Of a stretch of DNA of 64,000 bases, positions 19,382 to 30,194 are shown one piece after another. The notes under the pieces were generated by a model. That model was not told the origin of the DNA and did not search any database. It was given only the letters and a program-made list of their open reading frames with translations. Numbering within the stretch: position 1 is the first letter of the stretch; each line of letters begins with the position of its first letter. Both the position numbers and the translations under genes were made by a program. Source of the stretch: Pantoea deleyi (GTDB lineage: Bacteria; Pseudomonadota; Gammaproteobacteria; Enterobacterales; Enterobacteriaceae); NCBI RefSeq assembly GCF_022647325.1, contig NZ_CP071405.1, forward strand, positions 310,001-374,000, in the 5' to 3' direction.

Positions 19382-20145
19382 GTCAGCCTTTATTAGCCGT
19401 TGAAGGCCTGATGATGCGCTTCGGCGGTCTGTTAGCCGTAAACAATGTGGCGCTGGAGCTGCGCCCGCAGGAGATCGTGTCGCTGATCGGGCCGAACGGG
19501 GCCGGTAAAACCACCGTGTTTAACTGTCTGACCGGCTTCTACAAACCCACCGGCGGCAGCATCAAGCTGCGCGAGCAGCATCTGGAAGGCCTGCCGGGCC
19601 AGAAGATTGCGCGGATGGGCATCGTGCGGACTTTCCAGCATGTGCGTCTGTTCCGTGAGATGACGGTGATTGAGAACCTGCTGGTCGCGCAGCATCAGCA
19701 TCTGAAAAGCGGGGTGTTTTCCGGCCTGCTGAAAACCCCGGCGTTTCGCCGCAGTGAGAGCGAGGCGCTGGACCGTGCCGCAACCTGGCTGGAGCGGGTG
19801 GGTCTGCTGGATCTGGCAAACCGTCAGGCGGGCAACCTGGCCTATGGTCAGCAGCGCCGGCTGGAGATAGCACGCTGCATGGTGACGCGCCCGGAGATCC
19901 TGATGCTGGATGAACCGGCCGCGGGCCTGAACCCTAAAGAGACGCATGAGCTGGATGCGCTGATCGCGGAACTGCGGGGTGAACACAAGGTGTCGGTGCT
20001 GCTGATTGAGCATGATATGAAGCTGGTGATGGGCATCTCTGACCGCATCTACGTGGTGAATCAGGGAACGCCGCTGGCTAACGGAACGCCGGAGGAGATT
20101 CGTCACAATCCGGATGTCATTCGCGCCTATTTAGGAGAGGCCTGA
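19378..20145 (+). CDS. livG: Branched-chain amino acid ABC transporter ATP-binding protein LivG
   Basis: LivG is one of two ATPases that power the Liv importer. The 255-residue product has Walker [10 protein letters not shown], the family insertion after the Q-loop, signature [14 protein letters not shown], Walker [13 protein letters not shown] and H-loop IEHD. It overlaps livM by four bases and is one base from livF. Confidence 0.96.
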   Translation: MSQPLLAVEGLMMRFGGLLAVNNVALELRPQEIVSLIGPNGAGKTTVFNCLTGFYKPTGGSIKLREQHLEGLPGQKIARMGIVRTFQHVRLFREMTVIENLLVAQHQHLKSGVFSGLLKTPAFRRSESEALDRAATWLERVGLLDLANRQAGNLAYGQQRRLEIARCMVTRPEILMLDEPAAGLNPKETHELDALIAELRGEHKVSVLLIEHDMKLVMGISDRIYVVNQGTPLANGTPEEIRHNPDVIRAYLGEA

Positions 20146-20146
20146 G

Positions 20147-20860
20147 ATGGCAAATGCGATGTTAACCATTGAGAACGTCAGCGCCCATTACGGCAAAATT
20201 CAGGCGCTGCACAACGTCAGCCTCTATATTAATCAGGGCGAAATCGTCACCCTGATCGGGGCCAACGGCGCGGGGAAAACCACGCTGCTGGGCACGCTGT
20301 GCGGCGAGCCGCGCGCCACCCAGGGCACCATCACCTTCGATGGCAAAGCCATTACCGACTGGCAGACGTCGCGCATTATGCGCGAGGCGATTGCCATCGT
20401 GCCGGAAGGACGACGGGTCTTTTCACGCATGACGGTGGAAGAGAACCTGGCGATGGGCGGCTTCTTTGCCAGTCGCCAGGCGTACCTGACGCGGATTAAA
20501 CGCGTTTATGAACTCTTCCCGCGGTTGGAGGAGCGTAAAATCCAGCGCGCCGGAACCATGTCGGGCGGCGAACAGCAGATGCTGGCGATTGGCCGTGCGC
20601 TGATGAGTCAGCCGCGCCTGCTGCTGCTGGATGAGCCGTCGCTGGGGCTGGCACCGATCATTATTCAGCAGATTTTCGACACCATTGAGCAGTTGCGCAG
20701 CGAGGGGATGACCATCTTCCTGGTCGAGCAGAACGCCAATCAGGCGCTGAAGCTGGCGGATCGGGGCTATGTGCTGGAGAACGGGCATGTGGTGCTCGAA
20801 GACACAGGCGCAGCACTCCTGTCCAACGAAGCCGTCCGCAGCGCTTACCTGGGCGCCTGA
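20147..20860 (+). CDS. livF: Branched-chain amino acid ABC transporter ATP-binding protein LivF
   Basis: LivF is the second ATPase of the Liv importer and ends the operon. The 237-residue product has Walker A GANGAGKTT, signature MSGGEQQMLAIGRA, Walker B LLLLDEPSLGLAP and H-loop VEQN. A GC-rich hairpin and a long palindrome follow. Confidence 0.96.
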   Translation: MANAMLTIENVSAHYGKIQALHNVSLYINQGEIVTLIGANGAGKTTLLGTLCGEPRATQGTITFDGKAITDWQTSRIMREAIAIVPEGRRVFSRMTVEENLAMGGFFASRQAYLTRIKRVYELFPRLEERKIQRAGTMSGGEQQMLAIGRALMSQPRLLLLDEPSLGLAPIIIQQIFDTIEQLRSEGMTIFLVEQNANQALKLADRGYVLENGHVVLEDTGAALLSNEAVRSAYLGA

Positions 20861-20864
20861 TAGG

Positions 20865-20901
20865 GCGCGGCCTGGCCGGGCAGGTTTCGGCTGGGCCGCG
20901 C
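20865..20901 (+). terminator. GC-rich hairpin after livF
   Basis: Arms GCGCGGCC (20865-20872) and GGCCGCGC (20894-20901) just past the livF stop. No T tract follows, so it may protect the 3' end rather than terminate. Confidence 0.4.
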
Positions 20902-20902
20902 T

Positions 20903-20939
20903 CGCCATCCTCACGTACGACGTGTACGCTGCGGTGGCG
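20903..20939. repeat. Interrupted palindrome, possible dispersed repeat
   Basis: Nested inverted arms CGCCA (20903-20907) / TGGCG (20935-20939) and CGTAC (20914-20918) / GTACG (20924-20928) flank a five-base centre. The shape resembles small intergenic palindromic repeats of enterobacteria; no second copy was noticed in this window. Confidence 0.4.
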
Positions 20940-21224
20940 GCGCTGTCCGCCCGCAACAAATAAGCTCAACGCGCAGGGAACACGGGCAGAAGAGGGAAGC
21001 GTTGCGCACCCTGGACAAACACAACGTGCTGGCCCGCATACGGGCGTATCTCAGGGATGAAGTGCGTAATCGCGCGGGCCGGGCATGTTATGGATGACGG
21101 ATTTTACGTCCTGCCGATCTGATCGTGTTTCCTGTGGATGATCGCGTGAACAGCAAACTGGCCAGACTTCGCCCACAATCTCACGACCACGGGCGTTAGC
21201 TGCGTCGCCTTTCCTCTCTTTCGC
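20940..21224. other. Non-coding part of livF-ugpB gap
   Basis: Within the 477-base livF-ugpB gap this part shows no credible ORF. It has only a small hairpin, GCCCG-CATA-CGGGC at 21032-21045. Regulatory DNA for ugpB lies just downstream. Confidence 0.4.
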
Positions 21225-21277
21225 CTGTCATCCGGCTGTCACCTGTCCGTTATTAATCCGTCATTTTTCCGTGTCAT
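21225..21277 (+). promoter_or_regulatory. Pho boxes of the ugp operon
   Basis: CTGTCAT (21225-21231) and CTGTCAC (21236-21242) form a strong direct repeat with the 11-base period of a PhoB site. TATTAA at 21251-21256 is placed like the -10 of a PhoB-activated promoter. Weaker half-sites CCGTCAT (21258) and GTGTCAT (21271) follow. In E. coli ugp is PhoB-activated under phosphate starvation. Confidence 0.8.
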
Positions 21278-21337
21278 GTTACTTCGCGAACCAGAAATCC
21301 GTGATTTCACGCGTATTTACCTGCACAGGAAAACACT

Positions 21338-22654
21338 ATGTCCGTCGTTACCTTTCGTCGTAGCCTGATGAGCGCGCTGCTCGGTCTGGCGATCAGTGGC
21401 CAGGCGCTTGCCGCCACTGAGATCCCTTTCTGGCACTCCATGGAAGGCGAGTTAGGCAAAGAAGTCGATTCGCTGGCACAGCGTTTTAATCAGACTCACC
21501 CCGATTACAAAATTGTTCCGACCTACAAAGGTAACTACGAGCAGAGCCTGGCCGCCGGAATTGCGGCAGTGCGCAGCGGTAAAGCGCCTGCGGTGCTGCA
21601 GGTCTATGAAGTCGGCACGGCGACCATGATGGCCTCCCAGGCGATCGTGCCGGTGCATCAGGTCTTTAAAGACGCGGGCATCCCCTTCGACGAGAAGCAG
21701 TTCGTGCCCACGGTGGCGGGATACTACAGCGACAGCAAAGGTCAGCTGATCTCTCAGCCGTTCAACAGCTCGACACCCGTGCTCTACTACAACAAAGACG
21801 CCTTTAAAAAAGCGGGTCTGAATCCGGATCAGCCGCCGAAAACCTGGCAGGAGCTGGCGACAGATGCCGCCGCACTGCGCAAGTCGGGCATGAGCTGCGG
21901 CTACGCCAGCGGCTGGCAGGGCTGGATCCAGATTGAAAACTTCAGCGCCTGGCATGCCCTGCCGGTGGCGACGAAAAACAACGGATTCGACGGCCTGGAT
22001 GCGGTTCTGGAGTTCAACAAGCCGGTGCAGGTTCGCCACATCGAACTGCTGGAAGCGATGAACAAAAAAGGGGACTTCACCTACTTTGGCCGCAAGGATG
22101 AGTCCACCGCCAAGTTCTACAACGGTGACTGCGGCATCACGACCGCCTCATCGGGATCGCTGGCCGATATCCGCCACTACGCAAAATTCAACTTCGGCGT
22201 GGGCATGATGCCGTATGACGACACCGTGCCGGAGGCGCCACAGAACGCCCTGATCGGCGGTGCCAGCCTGTGGGTGATGAAAGGCAAGGATCCGGCCACC
22301 TACAAGGGCGTCGCCGAATTCATGCAGTTCCTGGCTAAGCCGGAAATCGCCGCAGAGTGGCACCAGAAAACCGGCTATCTGCCGATCACTACCGCCGCCT
22401 ACACGCTGACGAAGCAGCAGGGCTTCTATGACAAAAATCCGGGTGCGGATATCGCCACCCGCCAGATGATGAACAAGCCGCCGCTGCCGTTCACCAAAGG
22501 GATGCGTCTGGGCAACATGCCGCAGATCCGTACCGTGATCGACGAGGAGCTGGAAAGTGTCTGGACCGGCAAACAGTCGCCGCAAAGCGCGCTGGATAAC
22601 GCAGTGAAACGCGGCAACGACCTGCTGCGCCGCTTCCAGCAGCAAATGAAGTAA
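21338..22654 (+). CDS. ugpB: sn-glycerol-3-phosphate ABC transporter, periplasmic binding protein UgpB
   Basis: UgpB binds sn-glycerol-3-phosphate and glycerophosphocholine in the periplasm. The 438-residue precursor has a Sec signal peptide (cleavage after GQALA) and the mature start [12 protein letters not shown]. The extracellular solute-binding family 1 fold is supported by the segment [17 protein letters not shown] and the [12 protein letters not shown] end. It is first in ugpBAECQ. Regulated, by inference, through the Pho boxes upstream. Confidence 0.96.
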   Translation: MSVVTFRRSLMSALLGLAISGQALAATEIPFWHSMEGELGKEVDSLAQRFNQTHPDYKIVPTYKGNYEQSLAAGIAAVRSGKAPAVLQVYEVGTATMMASQAIVPVHQVFKDAGIPFDEKQFVPTVAGYYSDSKGQLISQPFNSSTPVLYYNKDAFKKAGLNPDQPPKTWQELATDAAALRKSGMSCGYASGWQGWIQIENFSAWHALPVATKNNGFDGLDAVLEFNKPVQVRHIELLEAMNKKGDFTYFGRKDESTAKFYNGDCGITTASSGSLADIRHYAKFNFGVGMMPYDDTVPEAPQNALIGGASLWVMKGKDPATYKGVAEFMQFLAKPEIAAEWHQKTGYLPITTAAYTLTKQQGFYDKNPGADIATRQMMNKPPLPFTKGMRLGNMPQIRTVIDEELESVWTGKQSPQSALDNAVKRGNDLLRRFQQQMK

Positions 22655-22665
22655 TCTCTCCCTGC

Positions 22666-22691
22666 GGGCCAGCCCCGGCTGGCCCCCTTTT
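22666..22691 (+). terminator. Attenuator-like hairpin between ugpB and ugpA
   Basis: GGGCCAGCC (22666-22674) pairs with GGCTGGCCC (22677-22685), followed by CCTTTTCT. Like the hairpin after livK, it would lower transporter expression relative to the binding protein. Confidence 0.7.
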
Positions 22692-22708
22692 CTGACGCCA
22701 GGTACGCC

Positions 22709-23596
22709 ATGTCTTCATCCCGTCCGGTCTTTCGCACCAGCCTGTTACCCTATCTTCTGGTGCTGCCGCAGCTGCTGATTACCGCCATTTTCTTTCTCTG
22801 GCCCGCCGGTGAGGCGCTGTGGTATTCGCTGCAAAGCCTCGATCCCTTTGGCATCTCCAGCCGCTTTGTCGGACTGGAAAATTTCAGGCGGCTGTTTGCC
22901 GATCCCTACTATCTCGACACCTTCTGGACCACTCTGAAATTCAGCGGGATGGTGACGGTGTTCGGGATGCTCTCGTCTCTGCTGCTGGCGGCGCTGGTGG
23001 ACTATGTGGTGCGCCTGCGCCGCCTCTATCAGACGCTGCTGCTGCTGCCCTACGCCGTCGCGCCGGTGGTGGCGGCGGTGCTCTGGATGTTTCTGTTTAA
23101 TCCCGGCCTGGGCCTGTTCAGCTACCTGCTGAACCACCTCGGCTACAACTGGAACTACGCGCAGAACAGCGGTCAGGCGATGTTCCTGATTGTGCTGGCG
23201 TCGATCTGGCAGCAGATGAGCTACAACTTTCTGTTCTTCTTTGCCGCCCTGCAATCGATCCCGAAATCGCTGGTGGAAGCCGCCGCGATTGACGGTGCGG
23301 GCCCGGTACGGCGCTTTTTCAACCTCTCGCTGCCCCTGATCGCGCCGGTCAGCTTCTTTCTGCTGGTGGTTAACCTGATCTACGCCTTCTTCGACACTTT
23401 CCCGGTGATCGATGCCGCAACCGGCGGCGGACCGGTGCAGGCGACCACGACGCTGATCTACAAAATCTATCGCGAAGGCTTTACCGGGCTGGATCTCTCC
23501 TCGTCCGCGGCGCAGTCGGTGGTGCTGATGCTGCTGGTGATCGGGCTGACGGTGATCCAGTTCCGCTTTGTCGAACGTAAGGTGCAATATCAATGA
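22709..23596 (+). CDS. ugpA: Glycerol-3-phosphate ABC transporter permease UgpA
   Basis: UgpA is a permease of the Ugp importer in the inner membrane. The 295-residue product has six hydrophobic helices and the EAA loop for ATPase contact, [25 protein letters not shown]. It starts 54 bases after ugpB, past a hairpin, and overlaps ugpE by four bases. Confidence 0.95.
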   Translation: MSSSRPVFRTSLLPYLLVLPQLLITAIFFLWPAGEALWYSLQSLDPFGISSRFVGLENFRRLFADPYYLDTFWTTLKFSGMVTVFGMLSSLLLAALVDYVVRLRRLYQTLLLLPYAVAPVVAAVLWMFLFNPGLGLFSYLLNHLGYNWNYAQNSGQAMFLIVLASIWQQMSYNFLFFFAALQSIPKSLVEAAAIDGAGPVRRFFNLSLPLIAPVSFFLLVVNLIYAFFDTFPVIDAATGGGPVQATTTLIYKIYREGFTGLDLSSSAAQSVVLMLLVIGLTVIQFRFVERKVQYQ

Positions 23597-24438
23597 TTGA
23601 GAATCGACGCGGACTGGATCTCTTCAGTCACATCGTGCTGGTGCTGGGCGTGCTCACCATCCTGTTTCCGCTCTATGTCGCTTTTGTGGCGGCCACGCTG
23701 GACAACGCGGCGGTCTATCAGGTGCCGATGACGCTGGTGCCCGGTACGCACCTGTGGGAGAACATCTCGCGCATCTGGACCCACGGCGTCAACGGCAACG
23801 GCCCGGCGTTTGGCCTGATGCTGCTCAACAGCATGATCATGGCGCTGGGGATCACGTTCGGCAAAATCACCGTTTCGATGCTGTCGGCGTTTGCGCTGGT
23901 CTGGTTCCGTTTTCCGCTGCGCACGCTCTTTTTCTGGCTGATCTTCGTCACGCTGATGCTGCCGGTCGAAGTGCGTATTTTCCCTACCGTGCAGGTGATC
24001 GCCGATCTTAACCTGCTCGACAGCTACAGCGGATTAACCCTGCCGCTGATGGCCTCTGCCACTGCCACCTTCCTGTTCCGCCAGTTCTTTATGTCGCTGC
24101 CGGATGAGCTGGTGGAGGCGGCGCGCATCGACGGTGCCAGCGCCATGCGCTTCTTCATCGACATCGTGCTGCCGCTGTCGAAAACCAATCTGGCGGCGCT
24201 GTTTGTGATCACCTTTATCTACGGCTGGAACCAGTATCTCTGGCCGCTGCTGATCATCAATGACGCCAGCCTCGGTACGGCGGTGGCGGGGATCAAAAGC
24301 ATGATCTCCACCAGCGGTTCGCCGACCCAGTGGAACGAAGTGATGGCGGCGATGTTATTAACCCTGATCCCACCGCTGGTGGTGGTGTTAGTCATGCAGC
24401 GTGCCTTTGTGCGCGGCCTGGTTGAGAGTGAGAAATAA
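23593..24438 (+). CDS. ugpE: Glycerol-3-phosphate ABC transporter permease UgpE
   Basis: UgpE pairs with UgpA to form the Ugp membrane channel. The 281-residue product has six hydrophobic helices and the EAA loop [25 protein letters not shown]. It overlaps ugpA by four bases and is one base from ugpC. Confidence 0.95.
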   Translation: MIENRRGLDLFSHIVLVLGVLTILFPLYVAFVAATLDNAAVYQVPMTLVPGTHLWENISRIWTHGVNGNGPAFGLMLLNSMIMALGITFGKITVSMLSAFALVWFRFPLRTLFFWLIFVTLMLPVEVRIFPTVQVIADLNLLDSYSGLTLPLMASATATFLFRQFFMSLPDELVEAARIDGASAMRFFIDIVLPLSKTNLAALFVITFIYGWNQYLWPLLIINDASLGTAVAGIKSMISTSGSPTQWNEVMAAMLLTLIPPLVVVLVMQRAFVRGLVESEK

Positions 24439-24439
24439 G

Positions 24440-25509
<1,070 letters not shown>

Positions 25510-25513
<4 letters not shown>

Positions 25514-26259
25514 GCACACAACACTGGCCTTATCCCCGTATCGTCGCCCATCGCGGCGGCGGCAAACTGGCACCGGAAAATACCCTGGCAGCGATCGACA
25601 TCGGCGCGAAGTATGGCCATCAGATGATTGAGTTTGATGCCAAATTATCGGCGGATGCGCAGATCTTCCTGCTGCATGATGACACGCTGGATCGCACCAG
25701 CGACGGCTGGGGCGTGGCGGGGCAGTTGCCGTGGGAAAAACTCTCTCAGCTCGACGCGGGCAGCTGGTTTGGCAGGGCGTTTTCGGGCGAAAAGCTGGCG
25801 CGGCTGGATGAGGTCGCGGCCCGCTGTCGCCAGCATCAGATGATGGCGAACATCGAAATCAAACCCACGACCGGCAGCGAGGTGGAGACCGGACGGGCCA
25901 TCGCGCAGGCCGCCGCAGTTCTGTGGCAGGATCAGACGCCTCCGCTGCTCTCCTCGTTCTCTTACAAAGCGCTGGAGGCCGCGATGCAGGCCGAGCCGCA
26001 GCTGCCGCGTGCCCTGCTGTCGCACAGCTGGGACCCGGAATGGCAGGTGAAAACCGCCGCGCTGAAGTGCGTCTCAATTCACCTGAACCACAACGTGCTG
26101 ACCGCTGAGCGGGTAGCCGAACTCCACGCCGCTGGCCTCAGGATCCTGGTCTACACCGTCAACAGCCCGGATCGCGCCAGAACGTTACTGAGCTGGGGCG
26201 TCGATGCCATCTGTACCGACAGCATCGACATCATCGGCCCCGATTTTAATCAGTTCTGA
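25510..26259 (+). CDS. ugpQ: Cytoplasmic glycerophosphodiester phosphodiesterase UgpQ
   Basis: UgpQ hydrolyses imported glycerophosphodiesters to sn-glycerol-3-phosphate and an alcohol. The 249-residue product has the GDPD signature: [15 protein letters not shown] with catalytic His and Arg, [23 protein letters not shown] with the metal ligands and second His, and the late NIEIKPT. No signal peptide, in line with the cytoplasmic enzyme. The start at 25510 overlaps the ugpC stop by four bases. Convergent with yhhA, sharing ten bases at the 3' ends. Confidence 0.95.
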
Positions 26260-26537
26260 TTCGGGTTCTGCGTCTGGTGACCCGGCTGTGAGTCGATGAC
26301 CCGCTGGCGGGCGCTGTCGCGCTGTTCCTGCATTTTACGCTGCAGATCCTGCGTCTGACGCTGCTGATCCTGGCGCAGCTTCAGCTGCTGTTGCTGCTGC
26401 TGGCTCTGCATCTGCGACTGCATCCGCTGCTGGCTGGGGTTATAGCCCGGCCGGTTCGGATCGTTGGTGCTGTTCAGCGTGGTCGCCTGGCTGGCAAAAG
26501 GCAGCAGGGCGGCGAAAACCATCATCCACTTTTTCAT
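26250..26537 (-). CDS. yhhA: DUF2756 family secreted protein YhhA
   Basis: The 95-residue precursor has a Sec signal peptide ([18 protein letters not shown]) and a mature part dominated by Gln, Arg and Met, likely a charged helix ([18 protein letters not shown]). This is the pattern of YhhA/DUF2756; function is unknown. The ATG at 26537 has AGGAGAGG upstream; an in-frame start at 26582 would bury the signal peptide. It lies between ugpQ and ggt as in E. coli. Periplasmic by inference. Confidence 0.88.
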   Translation of the reverse strand: MKKWMMVFAALLPFASQATTLNSTNDPNRPGYNPSQQRMQSQMQSQQQQQQLKLRQDQQRQTQDLQRKMQEQRDSARQRVIDSQPGHQTQNPNQN

Positions 26538-26738
26538 AACCTCTCCTTTCTTAAACGCGACAGGGTTCCGGGTGCGGAACACCGCACACCGACATCGCAG
26601 CCATAAGTTTACCCGATATCACAGACCTTACTTTCAGATGTATTCCGGATTTGACTTAACCCCGGTTATTTTGCTGTATTTGTAGGCACTTGCAGAAATG
26701 ATAAAAAAATGTAAATAACAACACAGGATGGTGGCAGG

Positions 26739-28490
26739 ATGAAAATGCAGAAAAGGGTGCGTCAGCTGAGCTGGTCGCTGGTAATGAGCATGACCGTGGT
26801 GGCGGGCGCTCAGGCCGCGCCAGTACAGGCTCCGCCGGTCTCTTACGGTGTGGACAGCGATACGTTTCATCCGGTGAAGGCGCAGCACGGCATGGTCGCA
26901 TCGGTGGATGCGATGGCGACCCAGGTGGGCGTGGAGATCCTGCGCCAGGGTGGTAACGCGGTCGATGCCGCCGTTGCCGTGGGCTTTGCGCTGGCCGTGA
27001 CCCATCCGCAGGCGGGCAACCTGGGCGGCGGCGGCTTTATGCTGCTGCGCACGGCCTCGGGCCGCGCCACCGCCATCGATTTTCGTGAAATGGCGCCGGG
27101 ACACGCGTCGCGCGATATGTTCCTGGACAAGCAGGGCAACGCCGACAGCAAACTGTCGCTGACCTCACACCTCGCCTCCGGCACGCCCGGCACCGTCGCC
27201 GGACTGGCGCTGGCCGCGCAGAAGTACGGCACGCTGCCGCTGAGCACCCTGCTGGCCCCGGCGATCAGACTGGCGCGCGAGGGCATTCCGGTTAACGACG
27301 CACTGGCGGATGACCTGAAAACCTACGGCAAAGAGGTTCTGATTACGCATCCCAACAGCAAAGCGATCTTCTATAAGCCGGACGGGACGCCGTGGCAGAA
27401 GGGCGATCGGCTGGTTCAGAAAAACCTGGCGCACAGCCTGCAGCTCATCGCCCGTCAGGGGCCGGATGCCTTCTACAAGGGAGAAATCGCGGATGAGATC
27501 GCCGGAGAGATGGCCCGGCATGGCGGGCTGATCAGCAAAGCGGATCTGGCGGCCTACCGGGCGGTTGAGCGTCAGCCGATCAGCGGCACCTACCGGGGCT
27601 ATGAAGTCTTCTCCATGCCACCGCCCTCATCCGGTGGTATCCATATCGTGCAGATCCTGAATATCCTGGAGAACTTCGATCTGGCGAAGATGGGCTTCGG
27701 CAGCGCCGACGCCATGCAGGTGATGGCAGAAGCAGAGAAATATGCCTACGCGGACCGCTCGGAATACCTCGGCGATCCCGATTTCGTGAAGGTGCCGTGG
27801 CAGGCGCTGACCAGCAAGGCCTATGCGAAAACGCTGGCGCAGCAGATCGATGTGGCGAAGGCGCGTCCGTCCAGCGAGATCAAACCGGGCAAGCTGGAAC
27901 CCTATGAGAGCAATCAGACCACCCATTTCTCGGTGGTGGATAAGCAGGGGAACGCGGTGGCGGTCACCTATACGCTCAACACCTATTTTGGCAGCGGGAT
28001 TGTGGCAGGCAACAGCGGCATCCTGATGAACAACGAGATGGATGACTTTTCCGCCAAGCCGGGCACGCCGAATGTCTACGGGCTGGTGGGCGGCGAAGCG
28101 AACGCCGTGCAGCCGGCGAAACGGCCGCTCTCCTCCATGTCGCCAACCATCGTCGCCAAAGGCGGAAAAACCTGGCTGGTTACCGGCAGTCCTGGCGGCA
28201 GTCGCATTATCACCACGGTGTTGCAGATGGTGGTTAACAGCATCGATTTCGGCATGAACGTGGCCGAAGCCACCAATGCGCCACGCTTCCATCATCAGTG
28301 GTTGCCGGATCAGCTGCGCGTCGAGAAGGGCTTCAGTCCGGACACGCTGCGCCTGCTGGAGAACAAAGGTCAGCATGTGAAGGTACTGCCGTCGATGGGC
28401 AGCACCCAGAGCATCATGATCGGGCCGGATGGCATGCTGTATGGTGCCTCCGATCCGCGCAGCGTTGATGATCTGAGCGCCGGTTACTGA
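26739..28490 (+). CDS. ggt: Gamma-glutamyltranspeptidase (glutathione hydrolase)
   Basis: GGT cleaves the gamma-glutamyl bond of glutathione and related peptides in the periplasm. The 583-residue precursor has a signal peptide ending near AGAQAA and cleaves itself into large and small subunits. The new N-terminal nucleophile is Thr394, the first Thr of NQTTHFSVVD. Substrate-binding motifs LSSMSPTIV and GSPGGSRIITTVLQ are present. Length matches E. coli (580). The ATG at 26745 (third codon) is an alternative start. A strong hairpin separates it from convergent yhhY. Confidence 0.96.
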   Translation: MKMQKRVRQLSWSLVMSMTVVAGAQAAPVQAPPVSYGVDSDTFHPVKAQHGMVASVDAMATQVGVEILRQGGNAVDAAVAVGFALAVTHPQAGNLGGGGFMLLRTASGRATAIDFREMAPGHASRDMFLDKQGNADSKLSLTSHLASGTPGTVAGLALAAQKYGTLPLSTLLAPAIRLAREGIPVNDALADDLKTYGKEVLITHPNSKAIFYKPDGTPWQKGDRLVQKNLAHSLQLIARQGPDAFYKGEIADEIAGEMARHGGLISKADLAAYRAVERQPISGTYRGYEVFSMPPPSSGGIHIVQILNILENFDLAKMGFGSADAMQVMAEAEKYAYADRSEYLGDPDFVKVPWQALTSKAYAKTLAQQIDVAKARPSSEIKPGKLEPYESNQTTHFSVVDKQGNAVAVTYTLNTYFGSGIVAGNSGILMNNEMDDFSAKPGTPNVYGLVGGEANAVQPAKRPLSSMSPTIVAKGGKTWLVTGSPGGSRIITTVLQMVVNSIDFGMNVAEATNAPRFHHQWLPDQLRVEKGFSPDTLRLLENKGQHVKVLPSMGSTQSIMIGPDGMLYGASDPRSVDDLSAGY

Positions 28491-28519
28491 TCCCGGACGC
28501 GTACTGACAGGGAGTATCC

Positions 28520-28549
28520 GCAGCAGGGGCACGCCGGTGCCCCTGCTGC
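28520..28549. terminator. Strong hairpin between convergent ggt and yhhY
   Basis: Perfect 13-base stem, GCAGCAGGGGCAC (28520-28532) / GTGCCCCTGCTGC (28537-28549), with a four-base loop. It is symmetric and lies between two gene ends, so it likely serves both strands despite lacking a T tract. Confidence 0.65.
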
Positions 28550-28558
28550 TTCCAGCCG

Positions 28559-29050
28559 TCAGGCCTTCATCCGCGCCATGTAGTGCGCATCAATCAGCTC
28601 GCCGTGCCGCATCGCAAAGCCTCTCGCCGTTCCCTCTATCTCAAAACCAAAACGCTGATAAAGGGCGATGGCCGGGCCATTGTCGACAAACACCGTCAGC
28701 TCCATCCGGCGCACCTGAAGCCAGTTGTCGCACAACGCGACCATTTCACGCATCAGCGTGGTGCCCACGCCACGCTGCCGGTAGCGCGCATCCACGCCGA
28801 TTCCCAGGGAGGCGACATGGCGGCGTCTGGCACCCTCTTCCACCTGTAGCGCACACTGACCCACGACCTCTTCACCGATGCAGGCGACCAGCAGATGGGC
28901 GTTGGGCTGCGGGGTGGCAAGACGGCTCTGCCACATCTGAAGCGACGAATAGGGAAGATGGAGGGTGCCGGCCTGGGTATCGGGCTGGCTGTAAATCCGA
29001 TGCAGCGCAGCGGCATCGTCGGGCATGACGTGGCGGACAGTGATTTCCAT
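28559..29050 (-). CDS. yhhY: GNAT family N-acetyltransferase YhhY
   Basis: YhhY is a GNAT acetyltransferase reported to acetylate some amino acids in E. coli. The 163-residue product has the acetyl-CoA loop RYRQRGVGTTLMREM and the family segments LTVFVDNGPAIALYQRFGFEIEGT and YMARMKA. The ATG at 29050 has GAGGAG upstream; a longer frame to 29167 would run over the Fur box and is rejected. It is divergent from the ryhB gene. Confidence 0.92.
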   Translation of the reverse strand: MEITVRHVMPDDAAALHRIYSQPDTQAGTLHLPYSSLQMWQSRLATPQPNAHLLVACIGEEVVGQCALQVEEGARRRHVASLGIGVDARYRQRGVGTTLMREMVALCDNWLQVRRMELTVFVDNGPAIALYQRFGFEIEGTARGFAMRHGELIDAHYMARMKA

Positions 29051-29131
29051 AATCGCTCCTCGGGTCGGCAGAAACCTTTTAAACATCATGGAAATCATCT
29101 GGTTAATCAAGCCGGAATGATTGGAAAAGGC

Positions 29132-29165
29132 TTTACAGACGAGAATGATAATGATTATTATTGTC
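29132..29165 (+). promoter_or_regulatory. ryhB promoter with overlapping Fur boxes
   Basis: The 19-base window 29147-29165 (GATAATGATTATTATTGTC) matches the Fur consensus at about 17 of 19 positions, and an overlapping box at 29141-29159 matches at about 16. They cover the -10 TATTAT (29156-29161), which lies 18 bases from a -35 TTTACA (29132-29137). Fur with iron should repress this promoter. Confidence 0.88.
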
Positions 29166-29169
29166 ATGC

Positions 29170-29261
29170 ATTCACGGGTGGTCGCACGACGGCCTGAGAA
29201 AGCACGACATTGCTCACATTGCTTCCAGTATTTTTAGCCAGCCGCGTGCTGGCTTTTTTTT
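29170..29261 (+). ncRNA. ryhB: Small regulatory RNA RyhB
   Basis: RyhB is the iron-starvation RNA that pairs, with Hfq, to mRNAs of iron-using proteins and lowers their expression. Bases 29198-29232 match, from memory, the conserved 35-base core of E. coli RyhB, including the pairing region CGACATTGCTCACATTGCTT. An intrinsic terminator follows: AGCCAGC (29236-29242) / GCTGGCT (29248-29254) and eight T. The 5' end is set from the promoter and the usual length of about 90 and is uncertain by a few bases. The Fur boxes directly upstream and the position next to yhhY agree with E. coli. The 5' stem differs in sequence, as is usual between genera. Confidence 0.95.
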
Positions 29262-29396
29262 GCCTGCTCTCCTTCAGTGCTTTTCAGCCTCTGATTATTC
29301 CTTATTCAACGATTTTGAACAGAGGAGTGAAGTTTTTCAGCTATCAATCTGACTCCCTCAGGAACACACTACAAAAAACATTGAGGAGATTTGAAC

Positions 29397-30098
29397 ATGA
29401 TCTATGTACGCAAAGCTGAAGAACGCGGTCACGCAAACCATGGCTGGCTGGATAGCTGGCACACCTTCTCTTTCGCCAGCTACTATGACGCGAACTTTAT
29501 GGGTTTCTCCGCGCTGCGGGTCATCAACGAAGATGTGATCGATGGCGGTCAGGGGTTTGGCACTCATCCCCATAAAGATATGGAGATCCTGACCTACGTG
29601 CTCTCCGGTACGGTTGAGCATCAGGACAGCATGGGTAACAAAGAGCAGATCCCGGCGGGTGAGTTCCAGATTATGAGCGCCGGCACCGGTGTACGTCACT
29701 CCGAGTACAACGCCAGCGAAAGCGAGCCGCTGCACCTCTATCAGATCTGGATCATGCCTGAGCGTAACGGCATCGAGCCGCGCTATGACCAGCGCCGCTT
29801 CCCGGATGTGCAGGGCCGCCAGCTGGTGCTCAGCCCGGATGCGCGAGACGGATCGCTGAAGGTCTATCAGGACATGACTCTGTCGCGCTGGGTGCTGTCT
29901 GCCGGTGAACAGGATAACGTCGCGATTGAGGCGGGCCGCCGGATCTGGATCCAGGTCGTGAAAGGGGACGTGACCGTTAACGGTCATCCGGTCACCACCA
30001 GCGACGCGCTGGCTATCTGGGACGAAAGCGCGCTGACTCTCGAAGCCAGCTCTGCGGCAGAAGTCCTGCTGTTTGATTTGCCACCGGTGTAAGCCGAT
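29397..30098 (+). CDS. yhhW: Pirin family protein YhhW (quercetin 2,3-dioxygenase)
   Basis: YhhW is a bicupin pirin that oxidises quercetin in vitro; its natural substrate is not known. The 231-residue product starts MIYVRKAEERGHANHGW and has the metal ligands His57 and His59 in GTHPHKDME and a second His/Glu pair in VRHSEY. The ATG at 29397 has GAGGAG upstream. In the listed frame the last sense codon ends at 30089 and the TAA is at 30090-30092; the few bases after it belong to the gap before gntR. In E. coli yhhX separates ryhB from yhhW; here it is missing. Confidence 0.88.
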
Positions 30099-30101
30099 GA
30101 C

Positions 30102-30121
30102 GGGCGCGCCTTGTCGCGCCC
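30102..30121 (+). terminator. Hairpin after yhhW
   Basis: Arms GGGCGCG (30102-30108) and CGCGCCC (30115-30121) ten bases past the yhhW stop; no T tract. Probably the end of the yhhW transcript before gntR. Confidence 0.45.
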
Positions 30122-30194
30122 GGTTGGCAATGTTGTGACAAAAAAGTGATAGACTCATCGTACTTTAGCTTTCAGGGCGATCCCAGGCGCTACG

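Noticed and set aside
29161..29352. Short open frames on the plus strand over 29161-29419
   Set aside because: They run through the RyhB gene and its terminator; the RNA explains the conservation.
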